Numbered from the stretch's first letter, positions 56,185 through 63,965 are shown. The stretch is DNA of 64,000 nucleotides from Acidobacteriota bacterium (GCA_030650395.1 JAUSDY010000074.1:1-64000), one strand, 5' to 3'. A program made the numbers and translations. The notes: generated from the letters alone by a model not told the origin.

Positions 56185-56246
56185 TGCCACCGCTACGGGG
56201 TTATGAGAAAGGTTGGGACCTCCCGTTCGCGGGTATCACCGCATGA
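56185..56246. repeat. tRNA-Glu-end repeat, copy 1
   Basis: TGCCACCGCTACGGGG (56185-56200) is a two-mismatch copy of the 16-bp 3' end of tRNA-Glu. It is followed by TTATGAGAAAGGTTGGGACC and TCCCGTTCGCGGG and ends near ATCACCGCATGA. It marks the left edge of the island. Confidence 0.75.
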
Positions 56247-56331
56247 ATACGTGCGGTTTACACGGCTAACAAACGCCTTCTCCAAAAGCTCAAAAACCAC
56301 TGCGGGGCGCTGGCCCTATACTTCACTCCAA

Positions 56332-56685
56332 ATGTTCCTGACTAGCGAACAGCAAATCGAGACGGGACGATGGGCCGTCCTGGCCACCCATCTGAACGGT
56401 GAGGTCGATTCTGGCAAGTATGACCACATCGACACGACGGTTGTGTTGAAGCATGTGAACGATGGCGATGTGTTTGAGTTTCTCGCGACTGAGCTTGGCA
56501 AGGATGTCGAGTATGCTCTGGCAAAACTCACCGATGTCCATCGGCACAAGCTTCTGCACCACTGGCGTACCATGGCGGAGGCGTATGAAACCTATCAGTT
56601 TCACGTTCGCCGCAGCGGACTAGCCTTGCTCGTCGCCTATCTGCTCGGCCAGATTGCGGTTCACCACGCTCAGATTCCAAAGTGA
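56332..56685 (+). CDS. Cassette gene of unknown function (117 aa)
   Basis: The protein begins MFLTSEQQIETGRWAVLATH, contains VDSGKYDHIDTTVVLKHVN and LATELGKDVEYALAKLTDVH, and ends in a hydrophobic segment (SGLALLVAYLLGQIAVHHAQ). It may be membrane-associated at its C-terminus. It is the single gene in the 586-bp unit between tRNA-end copies 1 and 2. ATG 56332 was preferred over an earlier frame start at 56182 that translates the repeat itself. I do not recognise the family. Confidence 0.55.
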   Translation: MFLTSEQQIETGRWAVLATHLNGEVDSGKYDHIDTTVVLKHVNDGDVFEFLATELGKDVEYALAKLTDVHRHKLLHHWRTMAEAYETYQFHVRRSGLALLVAYLLGQIAVHHAQIPK

Positions 56686-56696
56686 CGGCCGTTATT

Positions 56697-56833
56697 CAAT
56701 TCGATTTGTGTCAGTGGCATGCCATGAGGGAGCCTTCGGCTTGCCGCAGGCAGGCTGAAAGCGAATCGAATGGTACCGCTACGGGGTTCTGCGAAAGGTT
56801 GGAACATCCCATTCACGGGCAGCGCCGCATGAT
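56697..56833. repeat. tRNA-Glu-end repeat, copy 2, with upstream hairpin block
   Basis: GTCAGTGGCATGCCATGAGG then AGCCTTCGGCTTGCCGCAGG and CAGGCTGAAAGCGAATCG precede the 16-bp tRNA end TGGTACCGCTACGGGG (56771-56786). GTTCTGCGAAAGGTTGG follows. The hairpin block is shared with copies 4 and 5. Confidence 0.8.
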
Positions 56834-57290
56834 TGCTCGTGTGCTGCGCATAATCTATTTTACCGTCGCCAATTCCAGTCGGCCGATCGGTCGGTGCTCC
56901 CTGTACCAGACGTGACCCGGTCAGTTCCCGCTCGATGCAGTGGGATAACGATTCCGTCATCTTCAAGTCATCTTTGGCTTAGGTGCCTGAGGCCCCGTCC
57001 GTCGCCGTGATAAACCGCCAAGCCTGTTTAACGCGGAACGGTGGCGCAGAACATAGCCAAGCGGCATCCATGGCGGAGTTGTCAGCATATGGCTCTCCGT
57101 GTCGCAGCCTCTCGAGGCCCAATGTGGCGACACTGAGAGAAATCGGATCTCTGGCTGTCTATTCGATCGCAGCCTCCTCCGCGCAACATTATGCGCTCAT
57201 GGTGCGCACGACACTCCCCAGTCATCGTGCAAGCCTCGACTCATCGTACAAGGCCATCGGTGGCCGTTCTTTCGACGCGAGGTAAAGACA
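56834..57290. other. 457 bp without a convincing gene
   Basis: Between tRNA-end copy 2 and the cupin gene I see no credible coding sequence. One frame (56983-57285, GTG start) is open for 100 codons, but its product resembles nothing known and lacks a ribosome-binding site. The promoter of the following six-gene block is expected here. Confidence 0.5.
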
Positions 57291-57713
57291 ATGCGTAAAG
57301 CAACGGCGTTAGCGGCAAGGCTTCTGGTCATCAGCTTCGCGCTCCTCGGGAGTCACCGACTGCCGACGACGGCGGCGGCGACACAAGCCCAGCCACAGAA
57401 ACAGACCGCGCCACCCGCGCCTGTGCGCGTCACCGCTGAGATCGAGAACGAAGACACTCATGTCTGGAAGGTGCATCTCCCTCCGAAGCAATCCTCCAGC
57501 CTTCATCGGCACAATCATCCCCGGGTCGTCGTCTTCCTCACCGGGGGCCCGCTGAAGCTACTGGTCAAAGCGGCGCAACCTCGGGTGCTGCCGTGGCAGA
57601 GCGGCAAGGCGTACTGGCTGCCGGCGGACGGCCCAGGCGAGTACCACACCTACCTGAACGATGGCGATCGACCCATCGAGTTCATCTACATCGAATTCGA
57701 ACGGTCGCGATGA
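57291..57713 (+). CDS. Exported cupin-like protein
   Basis: The 140-residue product has a signal peptide (MRKATALAARLLVISFALLG) and a small beta-barrel domain. WKVHLPPKQSSSLHRHNHPR holds closely spaced His residues and LPADGPGEYHTYLNDGDRPI a later His, as in metal-binding cupins. It might bind a divalent metal or a small ligand outside the cytoplasm. ATG 57291 follows GAGG at seven bases. It starts a plus-strand run of six tightly spaced genes, with the next start 3 bp after its stop. Confidence 0.7.
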   Translation: MRKATALAARLLVISFALLGSHRLPTTAAATQAQPQKQTAPPAPVRVTAEIENEDTHVWKVHLPPKQSSSLHRHNHPRVVVFLTGGPLKLLVKAAQPRVLPWQSGKAYWLPADGPGEYHTYLNDGDRPIEFIYIEFERSR

Positions 57714-57716
57714 GCG

Positions 57717-58157
57717 GTGCCTTGGACGTCGATCCCCCACTCGGCGGCCTCCGCGGCGACGCGATGGGCAGTGCTCGTGACGCGCAACATTGAGTGTCCA
57801 GTTGACCCGAGGACGCTCTCGATCTGGGGGCGATTCGTCGGAGCCAGTGTTCCGACGCTCCGATCGCGGTGCGAGGCAATCGGCGTTGGCACAAAGGCGT
57901 CGCTCGACTTCACGCGGCTACTAAGGGCGATCGTCCGGGCAATCAGGGCTCGTTCGGATCCCGTGCTGGAGTTCGACGTGTATGACCCGCGGACCATTCG
58001 ACGGCTATTCGAGAGAGGCGGGCTCGGAGATCCTTACTCGTGTTCGTCTTTGCCGCCAATCGGACAATTCCTGGCTGGTCAACGCCTAGTTTCGCACCGC
58101 GTGGCCCTGCAATGCGTGGCCGCCGAACTGGCCACCCGGGGCGATCTGGAAGTCTGA
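57717..58157 (+). CDS. Helix-turn-helix-like regulatory protein, unassigned
   Basis: This 146-residue protein from GTG 57717 contains TLSIWGRFVGASVPTLRSRC followed by EAIGVGTKASLDFTRLLRAI. That resembles a helix-turn-helix followed by a recognition-type helix of AraC-like proteins. The C-terminal half (DPRTIRRLFERGGLG ... QFLAGQRLVSHRVALQCVAA) is helical. There is no obvious sensor domain. Its place in front of two small Cys-bearing genes suggests it controls this block. The family name is uncertain. Confidence 0.55.
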   Translation: MPWTSIPHSAASAATRWAVLVTRNIECPVDPRTLSIWGRFVGASVPTLRSRCEAIGVGTKASLDFTRLLRAIVRAIRARSDPVLEFDVYDPRTIRRLFERGGLGDPYSCSSLPPIGQFLAGQRLVSHRVALQCVAAELATRGDLEV

Positions 58158-58179
58158 ACGGACATCGGAGGTGGCTGTC

Positions 58180-58614
58180 ATGTCTCATACACCGTCGGTA
58201 CGAGTCAACGCATTGCGCGCTGCCGTCTGGGTAGTGCTGCTGGTTTTTGTCGGGTATGCCGCGTGGGCGAGCATCAAGGGATACCGCCAACAAAGCGACG
58301 ATGAGAGAGGTATCTCCGAGGCTTACGCCTTTGTGATCGCCAACGGCGACATCAGTGCCGAGTTGTCGTGCTATTGCGGCTGCAAGGATCAGGGTCATGC
58401 CTCACTGGATATGTGCTTCGTCACGCGTCGTGACAAGCAGGGACGGATGGTGGTTCGAGATGTGCACGCAGAAACGTGTCCGATCTGCATCGACGTGGCA
58501 TTATTAGCAGCCCGTTTGCGGAGAGGAGGCGCCGACAGCGCGGCAATCAGACAGGCGGTGGAATCCCAGTACGGTCCGCGCGCAGCAGCATCTCAACCGT
58601 TGCGCCAACGATAG
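58180..58614 (+). CDS. Membrane-anchored PCYCGC-like cysteine protein
   Basis: The 144-residue protein has one N-terminal membrane helix (AAVWVVLLVFVGYAAWASI). Its extracytoplasmic part contains SAELSCYCGCKDQGHASLDM, close to the PCYCGC motif family, then HAETCPICIDVALLAARLRR with a further CxxC. Such proteins are thought to bind metal or take part in redox, but this is not established. ATG 58180 has GGAGG seven to eight bases upstream. A short hairpin with six T lies at its stop codon, before the Cys-peptide gene. Confidence 0.7.
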   Translation: MSHTPSVRVNALRAAVWVVLLVFVGYAAWASIKGYRQQSDDERGISEAYAFVIANGDISAELSCYCGCKDQGHASLDMCFVTRRDKQGRMVVRDVHAETCPICIDVALLAARLRRGGADSAAIRQAVESQYGPRAAASQPLRQR

Positions 58615-58620
58615 TTTTTT
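58598..58620 (+). terminator. Weak intrinsic terminator or attenuator
   Basis: CGTTG (58598-58602) pairs with CAACG (58606-58610), followed by ATAGTTTTTT. The five-base stem is weak, so partial termination before the Cys-peptide gene is more likely than a full stop. Confidence 0.4.
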
Positions 58621-58712
58621 GTACTGGTTCTTGTTTGGACGCCGGACATCGGCCGCCACATAATCCCATTCGTCGTAAGGAACTCCGTTCGATGTAACAA
58701 GGGAGATCCGTC

Positions 58713-58910
58713 ATGTCACGAATGCTGAGAAATTTCATCGGTAACTGGCGCAACGAACTGTTTGCGCTGAGCCTTGGCGTGGGCCTACTCGTCAGCACGC
58801 CGATACTGCTGCAGGCGCAGACTTGCAACAGTGATGACAATCACTATCACGGCGGCGCCGACCACTGTGACTCCGGCGGCAGCGGGTGCACGGTGGTTTG
58901 CCCGCCCTAG
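58713..58910 (+). CDS. Small secreted Cys/His-rich peptide
   Basis: The 65-residue product has a signal peptide ending near LLVSTPILLQAQ. The mature tail QTCNSDDNHYHGGADHCDSG then GSGCTVVCPP holds four Cys and three His. ATG 58713 follows AGGGAG. A strong terminator hairpin (58924-58964) comes directly after the gene, so it can be made in excess over the downstream lipoprotein. The layout of tiny secreted Cys peptide beside a beta-propeller lipoprotein recalls the NVEALA/BF3164 pairs of Bacteroides, but no NVEALA motif is present. The tail could form disulfides or bind metal. Confidence 0.7.
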   Translation: MSRMLRNFIGNWRNELFALSLGVGLLVSTPILLQAQTCNSDDNHYHGGADHCDSGGSGCTVVCPP

Positions 58911-58923
58911 AGCGCCCGGTCAC

Positions 58924-58964
58924 GGACCGGAGCCCCGCGAGCGTCGTGGCTCCGGTCCACTTTT
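58924..58964 (+). terminator. Strong intrinsic terminator after the Cys-peptide gene
   Basis: GGACCGGAGCC (58924-58934) is perfectly inverted as GGCTCCGGTCC (58948-58958) with a 13-nt loop, followed by ACTTTT. It separates the peptide gene from the beta-propeller gene. Confidence 0.75.
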
Positions 58965-58982
58965 GATCAGGGGTCCAGAAAC

Positions 58983-60137
58983 GTGGATAAACTCGCGTGC
59001 GGCCTTGTTCTCGTCGCGACCCTCGGTGCCGGAGCGTGCCAGTCGGCCACACTGCAGGATGAAGGCACCGCGCCGCCGTATCTACTCGAAGCCGGTGGAC
59101 AACCAGCAGCCATCGATTCAGCGATCACCCTCACATTTCCAGGAGCCGAAGGCTCCGGCTTGATTCTGAATGCGGACATTTGTGGCGGCGAGGTGTATCT
59201 GCTTGCGCCTGCGCACAAATATGTTCAGGTCGGCGACCTGGTATCCGGTGTCGTCGGTCGTCACATCGGCAAGCCTGGGAACGGCCCGGAAGACTTCCGG
59301 AGGCCGGTCTCGCTGGGTGTCGATTGCTCCGCGCGCAAGGTTTACGTTGCTGAGGGGAAGGGTGGCGTATTGGCATTCAGAATGGAAGACGGCCAATACG
59401 AGAACACGTACCCACATGCCCCGGAGTTCAGAACATCAATGGGTACACGAACCGTCGTTGCCACCGACGGTTCCGGCCTCATCCTATCGGGCTTGTGGTC
59501 ACCTCAGCCGGGTCATTCCTGGACGGTGGGTGACGGGATGTTCAAAGGCCACCAGGTCGGCTTGCGGCTGCATCTCAGCGATCCATCAGGACGCCCGGTG
59601 GCAGCGGCCTACGAACGAGATTGCAACACTGACCTGACTGCGTGTCTGCGGGCGGACGTTCAGCCCATCGACGCCGGAGGCGGTTGGGTCGTGGCGCACG
59701 CCAGCAGCACCCGTATTGTTGTGCTTGACTCTACGGGGGCGATGCTCCGCGCGATCGATATTCGTTCGCCCGAGTTTCTGCGCGATGGCACAACGCCTGA
59801 TGAACCAACAGAAGCCCAACTCGAGTGGGGCACAACCAACAGCACCATCTGGGGCCTCTACGCAATCGGCGACCGAATCGCCGTGGTTCATTCGCGTAAT
59901 GGCACGAAGAACTGGCGACGCGGCCAGGTCATGCAATTCGACGTGTTCATGAATCTGTATAGCCTGAACGGCGACCATCTCGTAAGCGACGTTCGACTGC
60001 CGGGCTTGCCCGTCGGCCGCGATGGCGAACATCTCCTCGTGATTGATTACGGCCTCGCGGGCCGGCGCCACAATGCCACTCAAGTAACACTGGCCCGCAT
60101 ACCGCTGCAAAGCGGTACCCCTGTCTCTCTGCAATAG
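58983..60137 (+). CDS. Beta-propeller lipoprotein (6-bladed type)
   Basis: The 384-residue product starts at GTG 58983 and has a lipobox in VLVATLGAGACQS. The mature part is beta-rich with propeller-like blades: DLVSGVVGRHIGKPGNGPED, FRRPVSLGVDCSARKVYVAE, GVLAFRMEDGQYENTY, STRIVVLDSTGAMLRAID and GRDGEHLLVIDYGLAGRRHN. The GxxxxP-x-x-F/R pattern is that of 6-bladed NHL-like propellers. It probably sits on the outer membrane and binds a ligand or partner, possibly the neighbouring Cys peptide. Only 56 bp separate it from the permease gene. Confidence 0.72.
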   Translation: MDKLACGLVLVATLGAGACQSATLQDEGTAPPYLLEAGGQPAAIDSAITLTFPGAEGSGLILNADICGGEVYLLAPAHKYVQVGDLVSGVVGRHIGKPGNGPEDFRRPVSLGVDCSARKVYVAEGKGGVLAFRMEDGQYENTYPHAPEFRTSMGTRTVVATDGSGLILSGLWSPQPGHSWTVGDGMFKGHQVGLRLHLSDPSGRPVAAAYERDCNTDLTACLRADVQPIDAGGGWVVAHASSTRIVVLDSTGAMLRAIDIRSPEFLRDGTTPDEPTEAQLEWGTTNSTIWGLYAIGDRIAVVHSRNGTKNWRRGQVMQFDVFMNLYSLNGDHLVSDVRLPGLPVGRDGEHLLVIDYGLAGRRHNATQVTLARIPLQSGTPVSLQ

Positions 60138-60193
60138 CCGCGACCGTTGCGACTAGAATGCCGGTGGATGGGCCAGCAGCCGGAGCGTCGCCA

Positions 60194-62650
60194 ATGTTCA
60201 CGGACCTTCTGAACGACCTCCGCTACGCGTTACGAGCGGTGTTGCGCGAGCGCGGATTTTCGACGGTCGCCATCGTCACGCTTGGCCTTGGCATCGGCGC
60301 CACCACCGCCTTGTTCAGCGTCGCGGACAGCGTCCTGATCAGACCGCTGCCATGGTCGACGCCCGAGCGTCTCGTGCGGATCGAGGAACGCCGCAGCGGC
60401 CAGCCCGGGCGCGTACGATGGACGGTCACCAACGGCGCCTACAATGCATGGCGTGACAGCCACCAGACACTCGACGCTCTCGCCGCGTGGAGAACGACCG
60501 CCCATATCCTGCATGGCGCGGGAGACGCTGAACGGGTCCTGGTCACGGCAACGAGCCCCAAACTCTTCGGAATGCTCGGCGCCCGGCCCGCGATTGGACG
60601 TCCGTTCATCGACGCTGATGCAGCGCCGGGAGCGCGCGCCACTGCGATCCTCTCGTACGGGCTGTGGCAGCAGCGGTTCGGCGGTGACCGCGATGTAATT
60701 GCCCGCGCCATTCGACTCGACGATCGTGACTACGAGGTAGTCGGGGTGATGCCTCGAGGCTTCGCCTTTCCCGATCGCGACACGCGCGTCTGGATTCCGT
60801 TCGAGCCGCTGCCATTGATGAGCGCCGACGGCCGTCAAATGCGCATCATCGCCGTCGAGGCGATCGGACGCCTCGCCGACGGCGCAACTGCGGAACAGGC
60901 GGCCGCCGAAGCGACCGCGCGGGCACGCACCGTCCCGGACATCCGACAAGCGGCACTGTCGGTATTTGGCGCGTCCGGCGAGGTCGGGGTGTCCACGGCG
61001 CTCGTTCAGGATGTGCTGACCGGAGAGGTCAGGCCCGCGCTCACGCTGCTGCTCGCGGCTGTATTCCTGCTGCTGCTGGCCACCATGGCGAATGTGATTA
61101 GCATGCAGATGGCGCGAGCGACGGCCAGGCGGCGGGAAATGGCCGTGAGGCTCGCTATGGGCGGAGGGCGGTGGCGATTGACGCGACTCTGGCTCGTCGA
61201 AAGCGCGGTGCTCGGAACGTGCGCTGGGCTCGTCGGAATAGCGTTGGCGGCGCTGGCGCATCAGATCTTGCCCGCGTGGCTGCCGGCGGATTTCCCCCGG
61301 GTCGACGAAATCATTCTGAATGAACGGAGCCTCGCGTGGGCGTTTGCGGTCACGGTCTTGGTGGCGGTGGTCTGTGGCACGCTGCCTTCATGGTTCGCGC
61401 AGTCGAGTGAGATCGCACGCGACCTGGCCGGCGATGGTTCGGCGCAGTCTGGATCGCCACGGCAGGGCGTTGGTGTGCGCTTGCAGGCGGCGCTGGTGAT
61501 CGGTCAGGTCAGTGCCGCGTGCGTCTTGCTGATCGGCGGGGCATTGCTGGCGCGGAGTTTTGCCAAGATGATCGCCGCGGACCGAGGTTACGATCCGACG
61601 AACGTGCTGACGGCCAGGCTCACGCTTCCCCACGATTTGCCGGGCCCACAGCGCGTGCAATTCCTCGAGAGGCTCCAAGAGCGCTTGCGGTCACAGTCGG
61701 AGGTCCGGGAGGTCGCGTTTGGCAATGGGCTGCCTTTGCTCAGTGGCGGCACGAATTTCGGCCGCGACATTCCGTCGCCGACCGACGCGTCGGTCATCCT
61801 TCACGTGGCTGCTACTTCGCGCGCGGTCAGCCCTGAGTATCTTTCCACATTGCGCTCGCGGATCGTTCAGGGGCGAACGCTTCAGTTGACAGACACCGTC
61901 GACACACCACGGGTGATGGTCGTCAACCGATCCTTCGCTTCACAGTACCTCGGACCAGACCCGATCGGCCTCCGGCTGCAACTCGGGTTCTCCGAGGGAA
62001 CGGAGTGGGAGGTCGTTGGCGTGACGGATGATCTGCGGCCGGGGCCCCTTACCGAGCCAATCGGCCCGGAGTTTTTCGTCTCGACGCGCCAAAGGCCAAA
62101 CAGCATCGCGTTCGATCCCGTGCTGCTGGTGCGAACTGCGGATGACCCCGCCAATCACGCCGCCGCGCTCCGTGATTTTGCGCGCGAGATCGATCCGGCG
62201 GCCGCGATCGACTCAATCATGACGATGGACGAGCGGCTGCAACGCAGCCTGGGCCGGCCCCGTGCCTATGCGCTGGTGCTCGGCGGGCTCGCCGCCTTGT
62301 CGCTGGCGATCTGCGCGGTCGGCGTGTTCGGGTTGCTGTCCTATACCACCGCGCTTCGCACGGCCGAGATCGGCCTTCGGGTCGCAGTCGGAGCCGCCCC
62401 GGGGCAAATCGCCGGCCTGATTATCCGCCAGGCGCTCCGGCTTGTCGCCATCGGGCTGGCTATCGGTCTCACGGTCACGGTGCTGCTGGCTGAGTCGATG
62501 TCACGCTTCGTCTACGGCATTGCGACGCGCGACTTTGTGAGCTTTGCGGTGGCGCCGCTCGCAGTGGGCGCGCTCGGTCTAATCGCCGCCGCCTGGCCGG
62601 CCCGGTCTGCCGCTAGGCTGGATCCCCTTCGCGCATTGCGCGCCAGGTAA
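60194..62650 (+). CDS. ADOP-family MacB-like permease without ATPase
   Basis: This 818-residue membrane protein has the duplicated FtsX/MacB_PCD layout of acidobacterial duplicated orphan permeases. LLNDLRYALRAVLRERGFST with VAIVTLGLGIGATTALFS is the first helix, and MacB periplasmic domains lie at about 55-260 and 450-650. FtsX helix groups lie at about 280-400 and 690-815, the last ending ARSAARLDPLRALRAR. No ATPase gene is adjacent, as usual for the family. ATG 60194 follows GGAGCG. It may export a product of this block, which is inference. Confidence 0.9.
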   Translation: MFTDLLNDLRYALRAVLRERGFSTVAIVTLGLGIGATTALFSVADSVLIRPLPWSTPERLVRIEERRSGQPGRVRWTVTNGAYNAWRDSHQTLDALAAWRTTAHILHGAGDAERVLVTATSPKLFGMLGARPAIGRPFIDADAAPGARATAILSYGLWQQRFGGDRDVIARAIRLDDRDYEVVGVMPRGFAFPDRDTRVWIPFEPLPLMSADGRQMRIIAVEAIGRLADGATAEQAAAEATARARTVPDIRQAALSVFGASGEVGVSTALVQDVLTGEVRPALTLLLAAVFLLLLATMANVISMQMARATARRREMAVRLAMGGGRWRLTRLWLVESAVLGTCAGLVGIALAALAHQILPAWLPADFPRVDEIILNERSLAWAFAVTVLVAVVCGTLPSWFAQSSEIARDLAGDGSAQSGSPRQGVGVRLQAALVIGQVSAACVLLIGGALLARSFAKMIAADRGYDPTNVLTARLTLPHDLPGPQRVQFLERLQERLRSQSEVREVAFGNGLPLLSGGTNFGRDIPSPTDASVILHVAATSRAVSPEYLSTLRSRIVQGRTLQLTDTVDTPRVMVVNRSFASQYLGPDPIGLRLQLGFSEGTEWEVVGVTDDLRPGPLTEPIGPEFFVSTRQRPNSIAFDPVLLVRTADDPANHAAALRDFAREIDPAAAIDSIMTMDERLQRSLGRPRAYALVLGGLAALSLAICAVGVFGLLSYTTALRTAEIGLRVAVGAAPGQIAGLIIRQALRLVAIGLAIGLTVTVLLAESMSRFVYGIATRDFVSFAVAPLAVGALGLIAAAWPARSAARLDPLRALRAR

Positions 62651-62708
62651 GATGTTGTCAGCCAACCTGGCGATCCGGTAGGGAGACAGACCGCATCAAC
62701 CGCGCGCG

Positions 62709-62774
62709 TGTGGTACCGCTACGGGGTTCTGCGAAAGGTTGGAACATTCCGTTCACGGGCATCACGGCGTGATT
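62709..62774. repeat. tRNA-Glu-end repeat, copy 3
   Basis: TGGTACCGCTACGGGG (62709-62724) is followed by TTCTGCGAAAGGTTGGAAC, ATTCCGTTCACGGGC and ATCACGGCGTGATTC. It sits where the DUF5615-like toxin gene is cut off. Confidence 0.8.
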
Positions 62775-62869
62775 CAGTTCAACGTGATGATGTGTTCGAC
62801 TTGCAGGCCATCGGCTTGCAGGACTCGAATCGAGCGCAGCGGGAAGTTCTCGTCGAGCAGAACCTTCAC
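62774..62869 (-). pseudogene. N-terminal stub of a DUF5615 (PIN-like) toxin
   Basis: From GTG 62869 the frame reads VKVLLDENFPLRSIRVLQAD then GLQVEHIITLN and stops at 62774, after 31 codons. LLDENFP is the hallmark start of DUF5615 PIN-like proteins, which are normally around 110-120 residues. It overlaps the DUF433 stop, the standard arrangement of this toxin-antitoxin pair. The cut lies at tRNA-end repeat copy 3, so recombination at that site probably removed the rest. Confidence 0.75.
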
Positions 62870-63096
62870 GATGCCTGGCGAACGGCTGGCGGCTGATGTG
62901 CGGCAACGTGCGCCGCGTACGCGAGTGCGGTTTGAACCTGAGCGATGCTCAGGGAGTACTCGGCGGCAACTGTCTCGGCGGTCTCGCCAGCGGTTAGAGC
63001 ACCGACGACGGTCGCGACATCGATGCGCGTGCCGGTGAGGCAGGGCTTCCCAAAGCGCACGTCCGGGTCCATCGAGATACCGGGAAACACTTCCAT
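62866..63096 (-). CDS. DUF433-family antitoxin
   Basis: The 76-residue protein MEVFPGISMDPDVRFGKPCL then TGTRIDVATVVGALTAGETA and ETVAAEYSLSIAQVQTALAY matches DUF433, a winged-helix DNA-binding antitoxin usually paired with DUF5615. KPCLTGTRI is the signature. It would repress its own promoter. The partner toxin is truncated here, so the antitoxin is an orphan. It is carried in the 594-bp unit between tRNA-end copies 3 and 4. Confidence 0.88.
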   Translation of the reverse strand: MEVFPGISMDPDVRFGKPCLTGTRIDVATVVGALTAGETAETVAAEYSLSIAQVQTALAYAAHVAAHQPPAVRQAS

Positions 63097-63132
63097 GCCA
63101 CGACTCTAGGCTAGCACTTCGACGCGTTTTAT

Positions 63133-63366
63133 GGACGATGCCATCGTCGTCATTGACGAAGCAAGATGAGCGACCAGTCCTTCGATGCGCCAACGTCCAG
63201 CCTTCGGCTCGCCGTCGGCTTACTCAGGACATTCGATGTGTGTTGAGTGGCCTGCCATGAGGGAGCCTTCGGCCTGCCGTAGGCAGGGTGAAGGCGAATC
63301 GAATGGTACCGCTACGGGGTTCTGCGAAAGGTTGGGACCTCCCGTTCGGTGATATCACCGCATGAT
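63133..63366. repeat. tRNA-Glu-end repeat, copy 4, with long upstream block
   Basis: The block begins GACGATGCCATCGTCGTCA, continues with TCGATGCGCCAACGTCCAGC and a hairpin GCCTTCGGCCTGCCGTAGGC / AGGGTGAAGGC. It reaches TGGTACCGCTACGGGG at 63303-63318 and ends ATCACCGCATGATCG. About 170 bp upstream of the 16-mer is shared with copy 5. Confidence 0.85.
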
Positions 63367-63389
63367 CGTTGGGTTGCGATTTCGCACCT

Positions 63390-63716
63390 TCAGGACCGGC
63401 GGTTCAGAAGATCGCGCCATGTGAATTCGGCCATCGATTTCGTCGCTCTTCGGCCCAGCGACCTAAGTGCCGCACGGTCGTCGAGGATTAACGCCTCTTT
63501 CTTCTTTTGGCTCCACCGTTTCAGTTGATGCTCGCGCGCGATCGCACTTGCAACCGAGGCGTGCTCCTCGGCGTAGACCATGCGGACGGGCCTTCGGGCT
63601 GCTGTGTACTTGGCGCCCTTTCCATCGTTGTGAGTTTGTTCCCGCAATGCGAGGTCCTCGGTGTGGCCGACATACAACGTGTCGTCAGCACAGCGAACGA
63701 TGTAGGTGAAGAACAT
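63390..63716 (-). CDS. GIY-YIG family nuclease
   Basis: The 108-residue protein starts [20 protein letters not shown] with the YIV...YVG form of the GIY-YIG motif. It then has [20 protein letters not shown] (the conserved Arg/His and Thr), [20 protein letters not shown] with the catalytic Glu, and [16 protein letters not shown]. This is a complete single-domain member of the UPF0213-like group. Its cellular role is unknown, though the fold cuts DNA. It is the only gene of the 588-bp unit between copies 4 and 5. Confidence 0.9.
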   Translation of the reverse strand: MFFTYIVRCADDTLYVGHTEDLALREQTHNDGKGAKYTAARRPVRMVYAEEHASVASAIAREHQLKRWSQKKKEALILDDRAALRSLGRRATKSMAEFTWRDLLNRRS

Positions 63717-63721
63717 TCGAC

Positions 63722-63890
63722 GACGATGGCATCGTCATCAATGATGTTGCAAGATGAGCGGCAGTCCTTCGATGCGCCAACGTCCAGCCTTCGGCTGGCC
63801 ATCGGCTTACTCAGGACATTCGATTGGTGTCAGTGGCCTGCCATGAGGGAACCTTCGGCCTGCCGTAAGGCAGGGTGAAGGTGAATCGAA
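63722..63890. repeat. Upstream block of copy 5, abutting tRNA-Glu
   Basis: GACGATGGCATCGTCATCA, then TCGATGCGCCAACGTCCAGC, GGCCTGCCATGAGGGAACC and GGCCTGCCGTAAGGCAGGGT repeat the block at 63133-63302 with few changes. Here the 16-mer at its end is the real 3' end of tRNA-Glu (63891-63906). Confidence 0.85.
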
Positions 63891-63965
63891 TGGTACCGCT
63901 ACGGGGATTCGAACCCCGGTATCCTGACTGAGAATCAGGTGTCCTGACCCCTAGACGATAGCGGC
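63891..63965 (-). tRNA. tRNA-Glu (anticodon CUC)
   Basis: On the minus strand it begins GCCGCTATCGTCTAGGGG, has the anticodon arm CCTGA-TTCTCAG-TCAGG with CUC at the centre, the T arm CGGGG-TTCGAAT-CCCCG, and ends GTAGCGGTACCA with encoded CCA. The acceptor pair G1-U72 is a wobble. The 3' 16 bases recur at four places within the preceding 7.7 kb. Confidence 0.95.

Noticed and set aside
56983-57285. 100-codon open frame before the cupin gene
   Set aside because: GTG start, no ribosome-binding site, unusual composition and no recognisable domain.
56185-63318. tRNA-Glu end copies as additional tRNA genes
   Set aside because: Only the 3' 16 bases are present. Beyond them there is no T loop, anticodon arm or acceptor partner.
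56185-63965. Array read as a classical integron with attC sites
   Set aside because: I could not find the paired RYYYAAC/GTTRRRY core boxes at each junction, genes lie in both orientations, and no integron integrase is in the window. Left as an integron-like analogy only.
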